Shown here: piece by piece, positions 51,739-62,807 of the stretch | How the letters are laid out: every line of letters begins with the position of its first letter | How positions within the stretch are numbered: the first letter of the stretch is position 1 | NCBI GenBank assembly: GCA_029207755.1 | Contig: JARCOQ010000003.1 | Location: forward strand, 46,978,971 to 47,042,970 | DNA length: 64,000 bases | Origin: Chamaea fasciata | Lineage: Eukaryota > Chordata > Aves > Passeriformes > Sylviidae | Reading direction: 5' to 3' | Made by a program: the position numbers and the translations under genes | Notes under the pieces: model-generated | What the model saw: the letters and a program-made list of their open reading frames with translations, nothing else | Databases searched by the model: none | Told to the model about the DNA's origin: nothing

Positions 51739-51744
51739 AATAAA
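51739..51744 (+). terminator. PPIL4: candidate poly(A) signal of PPIL4
   Basis: AATAAA about 33 bases after the PPIL4 stop, followed by T- and GT-rich sequence (about 51750-51785), the usual downstream element. A longer 3' UTR using distal signals is possible. Confidence 0.6.
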
Positions 51745-52181
51745 TTTAACTTTTTTCTTTTGTGATAGTGGGGTTTTTTTGTAATACTTGCTGTAGTGTC
51801 TGACTGCAATATCCAGTAAGATTTTATAGCTTGATGCACCTCATTGGAACATGATCTGCTAATTCTAAAATTCAGGATAAATCGCTGCAAATTGCTCTGC
51901 CCTGGAGTGTCGGTAGTTGTGCCTGGAGAGAGTATTTCAATTGACTGTGAAGAAAGAGAGCTTCTAATTAAGATGATTCTGTAGGAAGGCTGATATTTAA
52001 GGAACATAATCAGCTGAAACTACCCCGTGGCAGAAAATTCTGCCTAAGCAGGCCAGGCGGGATGGCTATGATGTCCAGACCTAAGCTGAGCAGGAGTACT
52101 GAGGGTATTTAATACAGTTATGTGCTTTCCAGCAGTGTCTGCCCTGTCTTTGCTTTGTTAAAAACAAAGCTGGAGTCCAAC

Positions 52182-52530
52182 ATCTTTGGTGCTTGTGGTA
52201 GTTAGGAAACAGAACAAAAAACTCCCATCTTCCTGTAATGTTGAAAATAACATCAAAAATATAACAGCAGAAACATTTACTTCTTCACTTTGACATAGCT
52301 GAGGCCTGTTTGAAGGGAATACTTCATGCTTTAGGCTCTTTGTTCGGTAGTTGAAGGCTTAGAAGCCAACTCCTCAGAGTTTTCTTTTGGATTCCTTTAC
52401 TTGCAACAGCTTAAAAATGTGATATAGACTCTATAAATTGTTTTATTCTGTGGATTTGACTAAGTTTGAGACCTATTTTGATGTCACACATTACAGTTAC
52501 GTTACAGTTCCTGTAGTTCTTTGTAGGCTT
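52182..52530 (+). repeat. diverged direct duplication, copy 1
   Basis: About 350 bases, starting near CTTTGGTGCTTGTGGTAG, recur 1.8 kb downstream in the same orientation. The copies share long stretches (for example AACAGCTTAAAAATGTG and GTTTGAGACCTAT) with scattered substitutions and small indels, at roughly 80-85% identity by eye. This copy begins about 480 bases after the PPIL4 stop. Confidence 0.8.
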
Positions 52531-53975
52531 GAGCTTGAGTCCAAGACAAAGTAGACTTGGCCGAGTACAGGAAGTATACTTGGCTAAGAAGCTGCCTTTT
52601 GATGAATCTCTTAACTTTTGTGTCCTTCAAAGCACAGAACTAGAAATCCAGGACTTCCATAACTGTCTCCTGGCGGAACATTTCTAACTGCCTGAGACCT
52701 TACAGGGGCCAGTGCCATCCTTGCAGAGCGAGAGCCCTTGGTCCCAGAGGAGAGGTAAACAGGAAGCCTGTTCCTGGAAGTCTCTTGGGGAGTCTGAGGA
52801 CTGTCAAGAAAATGTCTGCCTTCAGTCTGGGCATAAGAAGATTCCAAGGAACTGTGCTAGGTCAGGGTATGGTGCCTTTGGAGTAGTGCTCTGGAGGCAG
52901 TAGGTTGGCTCGAGCTCTTCTGCTCTTGGCCTGTTCTGTTAAAGAAACAAGGTTTGTGCTGTCATACTGTTCTCAGTCCTGCTGTCCTTTTCCACACAGC
53001 ATTTTTAACTTGCAAAAAGCACTGGCCAGACTTGACAAGGATGTGGAGATAGTGAAGCAATTGCATTCTTGCTTTCATTAGGAAATGGCAGTCATTGAAA
53101 CAAAAGCTTACAGTTGGGGAGAATGCTGGATTCTTGCTGAACATCAGAGGTCCTCTCATTGGAGAGTTGTGACTTAACATTACAAAGAGTTTCAGCAGCC
53201 ATTCCTAGGCTTCAGCTGGCCCTCAACCACCTATGGGACATACAAAACTTACCGATGTTTAGAAATAAACACCCTATTTCAGGTAAATGTGCTCACTTTT
53301 CTGCAGCAGAAATGGCTTTACTTTTCTTTGCAACAGGTAAATGCTTAAGAACTGGAAATTTAAATGAGTAGTGTGCAGAAGTAAATAGTCCTTGTTGGCC
53401 AAAGAGTGTTCAGAATAAAGGGTTAAAAAATCAGTACATCCAAAAAGTTTCAGGTTTCTGATTTTCAATATGCCTTGGGGCTGATAAAAATCCACAGTGT
53501 CTTCAGATTAGTGAAATTAGCTGTTTATATATTGTTAAGAGGAAGCTTTCAAATGTAGATGTTCAAAAATAAGGTGATATTAATAGGTGAATAAATGGCA
53601 GTTTAAAAGCTCCCACTATGGAGGCAAATACTTAATTTTAGGGCTGCATTTCTAGGCCAGTCTGCTGACAGTGGAGGGATCACAGTTCACCTGGCACATT
53701 GATGGCCGAGCACTCTGGGTTAGATGGGATTTAGTCCTCCGGTCATCGGAAATTATTGTCTACGTGTGGTTCTTCTGGAAATGTCACAAACAAGCTGTAT
53801 GGCCAGCTGAAAACACAAGCATTTCCTGCTGCTCCTGTCCAGCCAGAGGTGTTGGAGTGGACAGGACTTTTTATTATCTGGGAGTTGAAGAGTTGATTAA
53901 GTTGTTTTAATCTAATGAGAAGTCACACTTCCCTGTTATTTCGTCAATGCTGTCTCCAACCTCAGTTTCAGGATT

Positions 53976-54325
53976 GACCTTTGGTGCTTGTGGTAGTTAA
54001 AAAATAGAACAAAAAACCCCACCTTCCTCTATAATATTGAAAATAGCATTGAAAATGTAGCAGTAGCATCAACTTCTTCCCTTTGACTTAGCTGGTGCCT
54101 ATTTGAAGGGAAATGCCTCATGTTTTAAGCTCTTTGTTCAGTGGTTAAAGGCTTAAAACCCAGCCCCTCGGAGTTTTCTGTTGGATTCCTTTACCTGCAA
54201 CAGCTTAAAAATGTGGTGTAGACTCTAAATTGTTTTATTCTGTGTATTTGAGTAAGTTTGAGACCTATATTGCTGTCATGTGTTGTAGTTTCTTTAGTTC
54301 TCTGTAGATCTCTTGAGCTTGAGTT
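53976..54325 (+). repeat. diverged direct duplication, copy 2
   Basis: Second copy of the 52182-52530 segment. It may be a local duplication of PPIL4 3'-flanking DNA or two copies of an unnamed dispersed repeat. No coding content is seen in either. Confidence 0.8.
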
Positions 54326-56821
54326 GTAGAGCGCTAAAGGCAAGTGGGAGAAGAGTAGGTTGCAACAGAGATCTCTCTCTAATCCCAGGGTTATCACAGA
54401 AGTCAGTTCAAGTAGCATAAATGTTGTATCCAAGTGGTTGGCATTGTAGGATGGGAGTTACCCAAACCCAGTCATGGTAACCTTGTACTCTCTCTAGGTA
54501 AAGCTCTACCTGCTTCCTGCCACTTGTCAAAAGAACGCCCAACCCTAACAACCGCACAAACAAACCAAATTCTCCCCCACCCTCCTCATCTGTTAGTTAT
54601 TTGGACAAGCATTTTAAAAATTTCAAGAAGTTTAGAACAGTTTCTGATTGTGTTGCTGCTGTTGTCTTTGTCCATCTCACCCTCCTGTAGCCTGATTCTT
54701 CTCATGTAAAACTTGTGTGTTATTGGCAACAGGATTACAGGTTTTGCTTGTGAGCTTCCTGGAGCATGGGTAATGTCTCTCCTTTTCTATCAATCACCTG
54801 TTGCATACAGAGGAAGCACAAGCAATGTGAAAAATGTTAAATTACAGTCAGATTTATGTAAATGCTTGCTACAGGGCAGTATTCTTGTGTAAAATGCTTG
54901 GTCTGGCCACTGATGGAATGTCCTTTTTCACAGTGAGCAAGCCAGCGTCACCTTGGTTAAATGTGGTAGCTGAGTTAAAAGGTACCAGCAAACTATGTAG
55001 GTTTAGGTCTTCTGAGCCTACAATAAATCATTGAAGCTGAAAGGCAGTTCCAAGAGCCTTCTGAAATCTTAACCTGAACGGCAGTAAACTTTTCAACTTG
55101 AAACTTGTTTGGGACTTTTGGATTGTAAAAGGTACTTTTTTATTTTAAGCCCAGTGGAAAACAACTTGAGTCATAGCAGTATCTTGTTATCTAAAAGGAG
55201 GAAAAATAGATATATTAGGCAAAACCAAATAGGGATTCTGCTACATCAGACGTTATGGATGGGGTTGCAATTTTCCAAGAAGTTAACCATTGTCACGTTA
55301 TTGAAATTAGTTTTCCTGGTTTTTGTTCTCTCTGTTTTGTGGTCAGATGGAGTGCTTGCTACAGTGGCACAGTTTTGGGGAAATAGGAAGGGTGGTCATT
55401 TTGGTAGGCATGTAGAGGTATCTCTTCTAAAGATAGTGGCTTTCTGCCAGTCTGAATACAGGATTGGCTGTCAGTAACTGAGCTGGTACTTTACTAGGAC
55501 CTGCTAAGTTAGTGATGTAGGCTTTTGGGGTGAACACCTGTCTCTAAGTCAAAATTTTCAGTGTCTCCAACAGGGAAAGAATTTCACTGGCAGAAAACAT
55601 CCAGATTTTGCCTAAGAGTAAAAAAAATCGTAATTAAAATCAGGAGTGTAGCTTGTACTGTTGAGAGCTTGTTTTGACAGTCTGACCTGAGCCTTCCTGA
55701 AGGGAATAGGGAAGAACTCTCACTTGAGGCAGGATGGAGAATGTATTAGTTCCACAACTATGAAAAATATTCCTGGCAATGGACCTACATTTGATTTAGC
55801 ACTTGCTTTATTCTGTGTTCTGCTGGTTAGGGACTGAAGAATTTTCACTGTGTTACTAAGGCCACACGTGCTTGGTAACACAGCAGGTGAACTTTCCAGA
55901 TGAGGAAGAGGGTGATAATGCTTTTCTGTTGTGCTGATGCAATACTGACTGTTTCCTTTAGCAAAGCAAATATCTCACTGAGGTGTGTAGACCAAAACAC
56001 CTGGTGTTCCACAGAACCAGTTTCAAGTGTGTTTTATGTATGCAAGAGTCTTAACACCATCAGGAAAGTGGCTTTGCACAGGGAGCCTTCTTCAAAGTCT
56101 TGCTTGGTCTTTCTCCACAGCATCCAGGAGGTTGGTAGTGGTTCTTTCTGATGGAGGTCTAGTTTCACAAACCACTCAATCCTCAGTCCTCAGCACTGAA
56201 ACATCCATTAATGGGGAGATCTTCCCCTCTGAAAGCTTCTCCTGCTGCAGCTCTTTCCCTCTTGAACATAACAATGGCCTTGAGCAACAATAAATCTGTA
56301 CTGGGAAAACGCTGCATGTTTGTCAGCACAAGGGAGCACAGCAGAGAAAGGAAATGTCTATGAAACCACAGCCTTTGGTGCTCAAAGGTGTGTCTATGCT
56401 GATGAGCAAAAGGGTGTGAGGCCATCTGGAAAGTTAAATGCACTCCTTTTATTTCTCATGGTCTTTCTGGTAGCTGGGGATCACCGGGGTAAACTGGTTT
56501 CAGGAATTGGCTAAGGATCCTCCTGGCTGCCTACAATTTGAATAATGTTGAAGTCTTTTTTGCTCATGGCTTTTTACAGTAGATGGGCATAGTAATTTCA
56601 ATAGAAATGAAATTCCTTTTATCTAATTGAGTTCTCTTTTTATAAGCTCTGGTTTGTTCCTGTTTAGGTAGTAAAAGGCCCATTTTACTGAGAAGTAGGG
56701 GTTAAAATAACACTACTCCATGCCTGCCTGGGCTATAAATAATGCAGCAACTTTCTCTTTGCAGTAGTACTGCTACGTGGTGGTCTTGTGATGAGGTGTG
56801 TGGCATTGTGAAAGTTGAAAT

Positions 56822-56930
56822 GGAGCAGAGAAGATCCCTCCTCGCTGGGGATGTTTGGAGTTTAGGTTGAGCTTGATGATCTCAAAGGTCTTTTCCAACC
56901 TAGTTTGTTCTGTGGTTCTGTGAGTCTGAG
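56822..56930 (+). mobile_element. CR1 LINE 3'-end fragment
   Basis: Typical CR1 3' end: 'ggatgtttggagtttaggtt' followed by 'gagcttgatgatctcaaagg', 'cttttccaacc' and TTCTGTGGTTCTGTGA terminal repeats. 5'-truncated. Confidence 0.7.
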
Positions 56931-57437
56931 TCCAAGGAGTGAGGAGTCAAAGGTTGTGGCTGTTCTGCTCTCACAGCTGTTCTGGGCAGCAGGGAACTAA
57001 CACGTTTCTTTAGCTGTGGCCCTGGGAACACTTCCCTGTTTCTGTAGCCTTAGCCTGCCCAGCCAGAGCTTTGTGGATTAGAGGAAGCATTGTGCCTGAG
57101 GTAGGACACAGGAGGCTGTGTGCTGCCCCTTTATCCTGTGACTGCCTGGGCACTGTTTCACCCAGCAGCCGGGCATCCTGGCTCCCAAAGAGTTTCCAGG
57201 AGTCTGGGTGTGTTGTAATAGTGTAACTGTCACTTGGAAAAAGTGATGGTGAGGCTTGCAGCAACCAGCTAACACTCTTTGGATTAAACAGGATACCACA
57301 ACAAAGGGTTTGGTCACCCTGCTTACTCCCACAAGGTATGCAAGTAGTGGGATTTCTGACTGGGAAAGGTCAACCCTGCTCTGGTGTGTTGCCTTGTGGC
57401 AGTGGCAGAGGTTCTCTCCTTCCACACGGGGCACCCC

Positions 57438-57794
57438 AGTTGTCTCTCAGGGAAGAGGGCACTGCACATGCAAGAGCTGTCTAAAGCATCCAAAAGGTCC
57501 CAGAGGTTGACCCCTCCCAGAGTCTCCAACCCTCCTTGCTGCCTAAAATTGGATTTAGTTGTCTCTCAGGAAGGAGGGCACTGCACATGCAAGAGCTGTC
57601 TAAAGCATCCAAAAGGTCCCAGAGGTTGACCCCTCCCAGAGTCTCCAACCCTCCTTGCTGCCTAAAATTGGATTTAGTTGTCTCTCAGGAAGGAGGGCAC
57701 TGCACATGCAAGAGCTGTCTAAAGCATCCAAAAGGTCCCAGAGGTTGACCCCTCCCAGAGTCTCCAACCCTCCTTGCTGCCTAAAATTGGATTT
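57438..57794 (+). repeat. 119-bp tandem repeat, exactly three units
   Basis: Units start at 57438, 57557 and 57676. Units 2 and 3 look identical, and unit 1 differs only within the first 20 bases. The unit length is not a multiple of three, so the similar peptides in different frames here come from the repeat and are not a gene. Confidence 0.95.
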
Positions 57795-58349
57795 GGGGTG
57801 TATTTCTTCACAAAAAGGTAAGGAAAAAGCAGCTTTTCTCTGGTTTCCATGAAGAAGTGCCTGTCAGACGTGGCTGTGGACAAGGCTGAGCATCTCTGGA
57901 GCAGCCTTTCAACTGAGGCACCAGCAGGCTAGAGGGGGTTGTTTGGGTTTTGATGTTTCATTGTAGTGTCCCAGACCAGGTTCCTTCAGACGTGGAAGTG
58001 TTTGAATGAGGCTTTGCAATATGGGGTGCGAAGCAAAATGTTGATTTTTTAAAGTGTTTTTTTCCACGTTTCCCCGGAGGTCAGGAATTTGCCAGATGCA
58101 TGGGAATGAGACTATGCTAACTTGGTACAGCAACCCTGGTGGAAAACTTTTCACTTGACCCAGAATTCATATGCTATGTTCTCACTGCCCAACGTTCTGC
58201 ATCCCTGCCAGAGTGAGTTTGACTAATCTTTGCCTGTGACTCAGAACAGAGATGTGTTGGGAACCTCTTTTTATTTCTTTTTTCCTTCTGAAAAATGAAG
58301 TGAAAGTTTATCAAAAGTTATGGTTATATGAGAGCTTGGCCAGCCAAAT

Positions 58350-58376
58350 GAGGAAGTAACACCTTGCTATAAAAAG
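58350..58376 (+). promoter_or_regulatory. ZC3H12D: candidate ZC3H12D promoter: ETS/PU.1-like site and TATA box
   Basis: GAGGAAGT at 58350-58357 fits the PU.1/ETS core, and TATAAAAAG at 58368-58376 fits a TATA box, which would place the start site near 58398-58405. An exon-like stretch with a strong donor follows. PU.1-type control would suit a gene expressed in lymphoid and myeloid cells. Assignment to ZC3H12D is by position and orientation only. Confidence 0.45.
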
Positions 58377-58397
58377 AGTTCTGCCCACTGCACTTAT

Positions 58398-58535
58398 TTG
58401 CTCTCAGCTGACATCGGCCTTGCCTCTAAATATGAGCTGGTGACTTCCTTGTGAGCCTGGTACTGCTCCGAATCCAGCTTCTGGCTGGAGGATGGTGGGA
58501 CGACTCTGTTGGGCCACAGAAAGAACAGCTGCCAG
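58398..58535 (+). other. ZC3H12D: candidate 5' non-coding first exon of ZC3H12D
   Basis: The stretch begins about 30 bases after the TATA box and ends in CAG/GTAAGG at 58535/58536, a near-perfect donor. It has no long open frame; one ATG opens a three-codon frame (M-S-W-stop). It would splice to the acceptor at about 62367, giving an intron of roughly 3.8 kb. Transcript evidence is needed to confirm it. Confidence 0.4.
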
Positions 58536-58539
58536 GTAA

Positions 58540-61500
58540 GGTGCAGAGCAAGAGGGGACCTGTGATCATGGCTTGCTCCCTGGGGAGTTTGGCTTTATTT
58601 TTTTTTAGCAAACAGAGAGGGGAAGGTAGGGAAGAAAAAAGCAAGTCTTCTCTTACTCGTCGAGACAAAAAATGACTGGTGTTGCTGTGAAGAGTTTATG
58701 TGCATCTCTCATTTGTGAAAATAAAAATTCTTATTTTTCTGAAGGTAGAGCAGCCTATCTGCTTTTGGGGTAACACCACATGGCAGGGCTCCAATGGACT
58801 GTCAGTCTTAGGTGGTTTGCAGTGTTATTTTCAGGGGTGAAGAAGGAAGAGGGGTGAAAGGGTCCAGCCCTGAGGTGTGAGGGGCAGCACTACAGTGTCA
58901 GGGAGCAGTAGCTGTGCTCCTTGTGCTGCTCGGCATACACATGAACTTCAGAGAAGACCTAAACCTGCTCTGCCTTGTCCAGTGCCAGGTCTGTCTGGAG
59001 CTGTGTCCCCTCTGCCTGTGCTTGGGCAGAATGGGCCTTTGGGGGGGGCTTTGAGGAGCCCTAACTCCCTCTTGAGTCAAACTGTGATTCTGTGGCCTGA
59101 GGCTGCTGGAGGTGCTGCTCTGACTGGTCAGAAGGACAAGGAAAAACTAAAGTCATTCAAGATGTAGTAGTTACCACCTCTTTGGGAAAGTGTTCTCAAT
59201 TATAATTTTCTAATCTTAAAAATCTGTCAAAATATACCAAAGGCAGAAAACCATATGAGGTATTTTGATTTTTTGGTCAAAAGTACTCATTGAAATATTA
59301 ACATTCTAAGATGTTAAGATTGAAATAGGATTTTGGAAACCTGACTGAAGTTACTTCTTCTGTGTGTGTGTATCTGTAAGAGGAGTCATACCACCACAGA
59401 AAGAGTGCTTTTTAAGCTAGAACATAGGATGGGCACACCATTATCTGTGGATAAATTATTCTATGAAATGAGAAGACTTTGGCTTTCAGTGGAGTGAAAA
59501 CAAAAACAGCTGCCAGTGGAATCAGCTGAGATGAAGGAAGGAAAGCGGCAGGAGGAAATCTAAGTAGTTTGCAAATGAAAGTCATAAAGTTTATAAATGG
59601 AATTTCCCAACCTGTTTGTGATAGCAAAAGCTGGACTCCATGATACCAAATTTCTCCTTTGTCATGTTTTTTGTGCTGGTTATAAGCAGCCAGCTGACCT
59701 GCTGGACTTGGGCACACTCCTGACTGTTTACTAATGTGTAAGCCAGGAATTTTATTGCCCTTTAATTGCCCCTTGAGAAGGGTGACCTCAGTGTTTTCTG
59801 TGACCAAGGTTTCCATCTCAGTTTTTCCAAATTGTTCTCTCTGTGGTGAAAACCCTGCAGTGACTATATCACCCATTTTTAATGTGTGGCCACACTGCAG
59901 CAGAAATCCAGTGGTTAACTCTGCAGAATTACCATATTGGTGGTCATGGCTGATACTGCAGCACATAACCCCAGGCAGCCATCCAGAGCTCTGTGTTTCC
60001 CATGCTTACCAAGCCAAAGGGATTCACTGCTTGCACAGAAGGACCAAGCCTTGCATAAAGAAGCAAAGGGTGCAGACATGGACCACAGGCTTGGTGCTGC
60101 CTGGGATGGAGTCAGGAAAGAGTTCTGGTGAACTACTTTCCTCCAGCAGCTGCTCATCTGTGCTGGAGGCTGCGAGGTGGACATGACCTCTGCCCCCTCT
60201 GCAGCTGACAAGATCTCTGGTAAAATTCCGAAGGATTGAATCAAACCTAATTTCAGATGAAATCCAGGATAAATGTCCATGCAACACAATGTGATGCTAA
60301 TGTGAGAAATTGTTCTGATAGTAAAAGAAAAGGGAAAAGAAAAACAAAACAAAACAAAACAAAAAAAGCGCATCAGAGTAGACAGAAGTACAGATTTGAA
60401 AACAATAGTAATGGCTATTAAAATATGTGGTAAATACTTTCTTTTCAACCTGAAGACAGATAGTAAGAGAAGTTTATAATTAACAATAGTTTATTTTTAA
60501 AAATCTAGGCATTAAAAAAAAAAATCAAGTAATACACTTAAAGTGTTTAGAGGTACTGTTCACATACCTAGAAGCAGGTTTTACTGTGATGCTAGGCCAG
60601 ATGTGACTGCTTCTGCTTGTTTAGTTACATCAGTGTATTTCAGCTCAGACAGTAGCTGAAAACATTTCAACGATGATAAAGCAGGCAAATACATTTTCAT
60701 CTTTAGTCAATGAATTAAAATCAGGGATTAGATGTAAAAATTATTATGGAGTGCACTATGAGAAAAACAGTCACCGACTAAAATAAGCAATGCTTTAGTT
60801 TAGATGGAAAAATACACATGGTAACCGTTTTCCCCTTACAGTTTTGACATATTTAAGGTATGTTTTATTTTATTGATGCTGTCTGTCATTTTTAACTGAG
60901 TTCCAGATTTCCCCCACAGAATGCCTGAAATTTATAAAGCTACACGGAAAAGTAAAGGTCAAAGTTTCACGAAGTGAGGGCATAACTAATTATCATGTTT
61001 TCATGCTGATCTAATCAGTTTTAAATTAACTGAACCCAGCGTGGATTTCTTCCTCACAGCCTAAGAGGGCTTTTATGCCTTGGGGAGGAGCTTCACTGTG
61101 AATCCTCTCCCACCTGCTTGTTTCCAGCACTTCCATGCCTTCTTCCACATGGTTTCAGCTTCTGGCTCCTGGGGTGGCTGCTGCTGGGCAGGGAGTGGCT
61201 GGCAGGCTGGGAAGGGGAGCTGGTGGGTGGGATGTGGTTCTGGCTCTGGGCTCGGCTTGGAGAGGTGGTTGTTTGGTCAGTGAATTCTGCATCTGACCTC
61301 AATTAGCAAAGGGAAGAGGGCCACCCTCACATCCCTCAAGTGGGTAGAAGAACCAGCCATAGCCTTTAACCAGGTAGCACCAATAATTGCAGTGATGTGG
61401 CAAGAGATGCTACAGTGCAAGCAAGCCAACAGTGACTGAGGGTGTTTGGCCTGATGGATGAGTGTCACCGCGGGTGTTCTCCTGTGTCATGCTTGTTGGG

Positions 61501-62367
61501 CTTAGGCAGTTCTGGGTATCCCTGACTATGCTGCCCATCACCTTCATTCATTGGGTAGACCAGAAATGTACGTGGTGCAGTTCTGGAGAATATGAAGTAG
61601 CTTTTTCCCACTTCTGCACACTCATTTCTGAATTACCTTGACAATAAACATAAGTGAAATTGAAACTGCTTTCTGAATCACCTGCTTCAAAACACCGTCC
61701 TGACGGCTTTCAGAAAAACAAGTTGCTTCTCTGAAAATAGAAGCCCTCACTGAAATAGCAAGTAACAGGAAAAGAGTAGTCAGGCATCATTAGAACTGAT
61801 GAGTGACAGAATTTCAGAATTTATGTCTGTATACGCACAGACAGAAACATGGTAGGAAAGATAAAACTATTTAAAAAAATCAGTTGCCAGATACTTTGCA
61901 AACATATTTCCTTAAATCGCTGGATGAAATTTGCTATATTTTTTAAGTTGCTATGGCATCTGAGCCCATCCAGTAAAATTTGACAGATATTTATCTCGGG
62001 CTGACAAACCACACAGCAGATTGAAAATCCCCTTTGTGTCATTTCCTGTGAGATAATTCTGAAGAACCAGCTCACGCATGCAGCCTCTCTGCGTGCGGGC
62101 AGCCTGGCATAGCTCACCAAGAAAGGTGACACCTGTCTGACATAATGTTTGGAGAGTGACGAACATTGCAGGGGACACTCTGGTGCTTTTATAATTAAGA
62201 GCAGACCAGAAAAATGCTTTAATGCTGAGAGAAGACTGGACAGTCTCCTCAGAGAGAAGACAGCTAATCTGTTGGTCTCTGCTGTGCGCTAGGCAAGGAA
62301 CTGAGATGATTTTATGTCCTTCCTTAATGCTTGTGTTCTGTTGTTGCTAATCTTTCCCTCCCTAAAG
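58540..62367. other. presumed first intron of ZC3H12D
   Basis: No exon was recognised. The stretch includes an (AAAAC)n-type tract at about 60335-60368. Two overlapping open frames on the minus strand (59412-59966 and 59915-60448) resemble nothing I know; the second begins in the antisense of the A-rich tract. Confidence 0.45.
60330..60370. repeat. (AAAAC)n simple repeat
   Basis: A-rich tract with about four AAAAC units, flanked by AAAAG variants. Confidence 0.8.
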
Positions 62368-62370
62368 CTG

Positions 62371-62424
62371 ATGCCTGTGCGACACATCTGGGAAGACAGG
62401 ATCATCAGGTTTAAAGGAACATAA
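62371..62424 (+). promoter_or_regulatory. upstream ORF abutting the ZC3H12D start codon
   Basis: An ATG at 62371 opens a 17-codon frame whose TAA (62422-62424) is followed directly by the candidate ZC3H12D ATG at 62425, in the same frame. It begins four bases after a good acceptor (pyrimidine tract then CCTAAAG at 62361-62367), so it would be in the spliced mRNA. It could lower or tune translation of the main frame. Confidence 0.55.
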
Positions 62425-62807
62425 ATGCCTGCTAAAATGGCACTAGCCAGTTCAATTTCTAGCAAAGCAGCACCACCACACTCCAGAAAAGTTTCTGCCA
62501 CAGGGGTGGAAGTGCACCAGAGCAAGATGGATTTTTTCTGCAAGCTGGGCTATGGTAAGCAGGACATCTGCAAAGTGCTGGAGAACCTGGGCCAAGAGGC
62601 CCTGGAGGATGATGTGCTGAAAGAGCTGATTCGAATTGGGAGCAAACCTCAGGCTCTGGAGAGCCAGGCTCAGCCTTCCCAACTCAAGCTGGTTGCCCGT
62701 GGATCGTGTAGCACCACCCCGGGGCTGAAGTGGCTTGGAGAAGATGGAAGTGATTCCTCTGATTCCTTGAGACCCATTGTGATCGATGGCAGCAATGTTG
62801 CAATGAG
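62425..62807 (+). CDS. ZC3H12D: ZC3H12D (Regnase-4 / TFL), first coding exon, partial
   Basis: CCCH zinc-finger RNase of the Regnase family, which degrades inflammatory mRNAs in lymphocytes and macrophages. This exon encodes 127 codons plus two bases. The N-terminal UBA-like region is at about residues 35-75 ([19 protein letters not shown].., ..[14 protein letters not shown]), then a Ser/Pro-rich linker with ARGSC, then the start of the NYN/PIN RNase domain ([12 protein letters not shown]) with the catalytic-type Asp at about 121. It ends at a good donor (ATGAG/GTAAGC). Human begins near the equivalent of residue 29, so the ATG at 62425 adds an N-terminal extension. Met35 or Met5 could also start translation. 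The remaining RNase domain and zinc finger lie past the window end; no such exon is seen in 62808-64000. The gene follows PPIL4 in the same orientation, as in human 6q25.1. Confidence 0.9.

Larger units (their letters stand above)
51790..58340. other. intergenic between PPIL4 and ZC3H12D
   Basis: No gene was recognised. The stretch holds a diverged 350-bp direct duplication (52182-52530 and 53976-54325), a CR1 3' end (56822-56930) and a 3 x 119-bp tandem repeat (57438-57794). Remaining open frames are short. Confidence 0.55.

Noticed and set aside
57384..57852. Similar peptides of 65-84 residues in successive frames, looking like a repeated gene family
   Set aside because: They come from the 119-bp tandem repeat, whose unit is not a multiple of three.
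59412..60448. Two overlapping minus-strand frames of 184 and 177 codons
   Set aside because: I recognise no family. The upstream one begins in the antisense of an AAAAC repeat, which gives a false membrane-like segment, and there is no supporting splice or promoter signal. Conservation would be needed to revive it.
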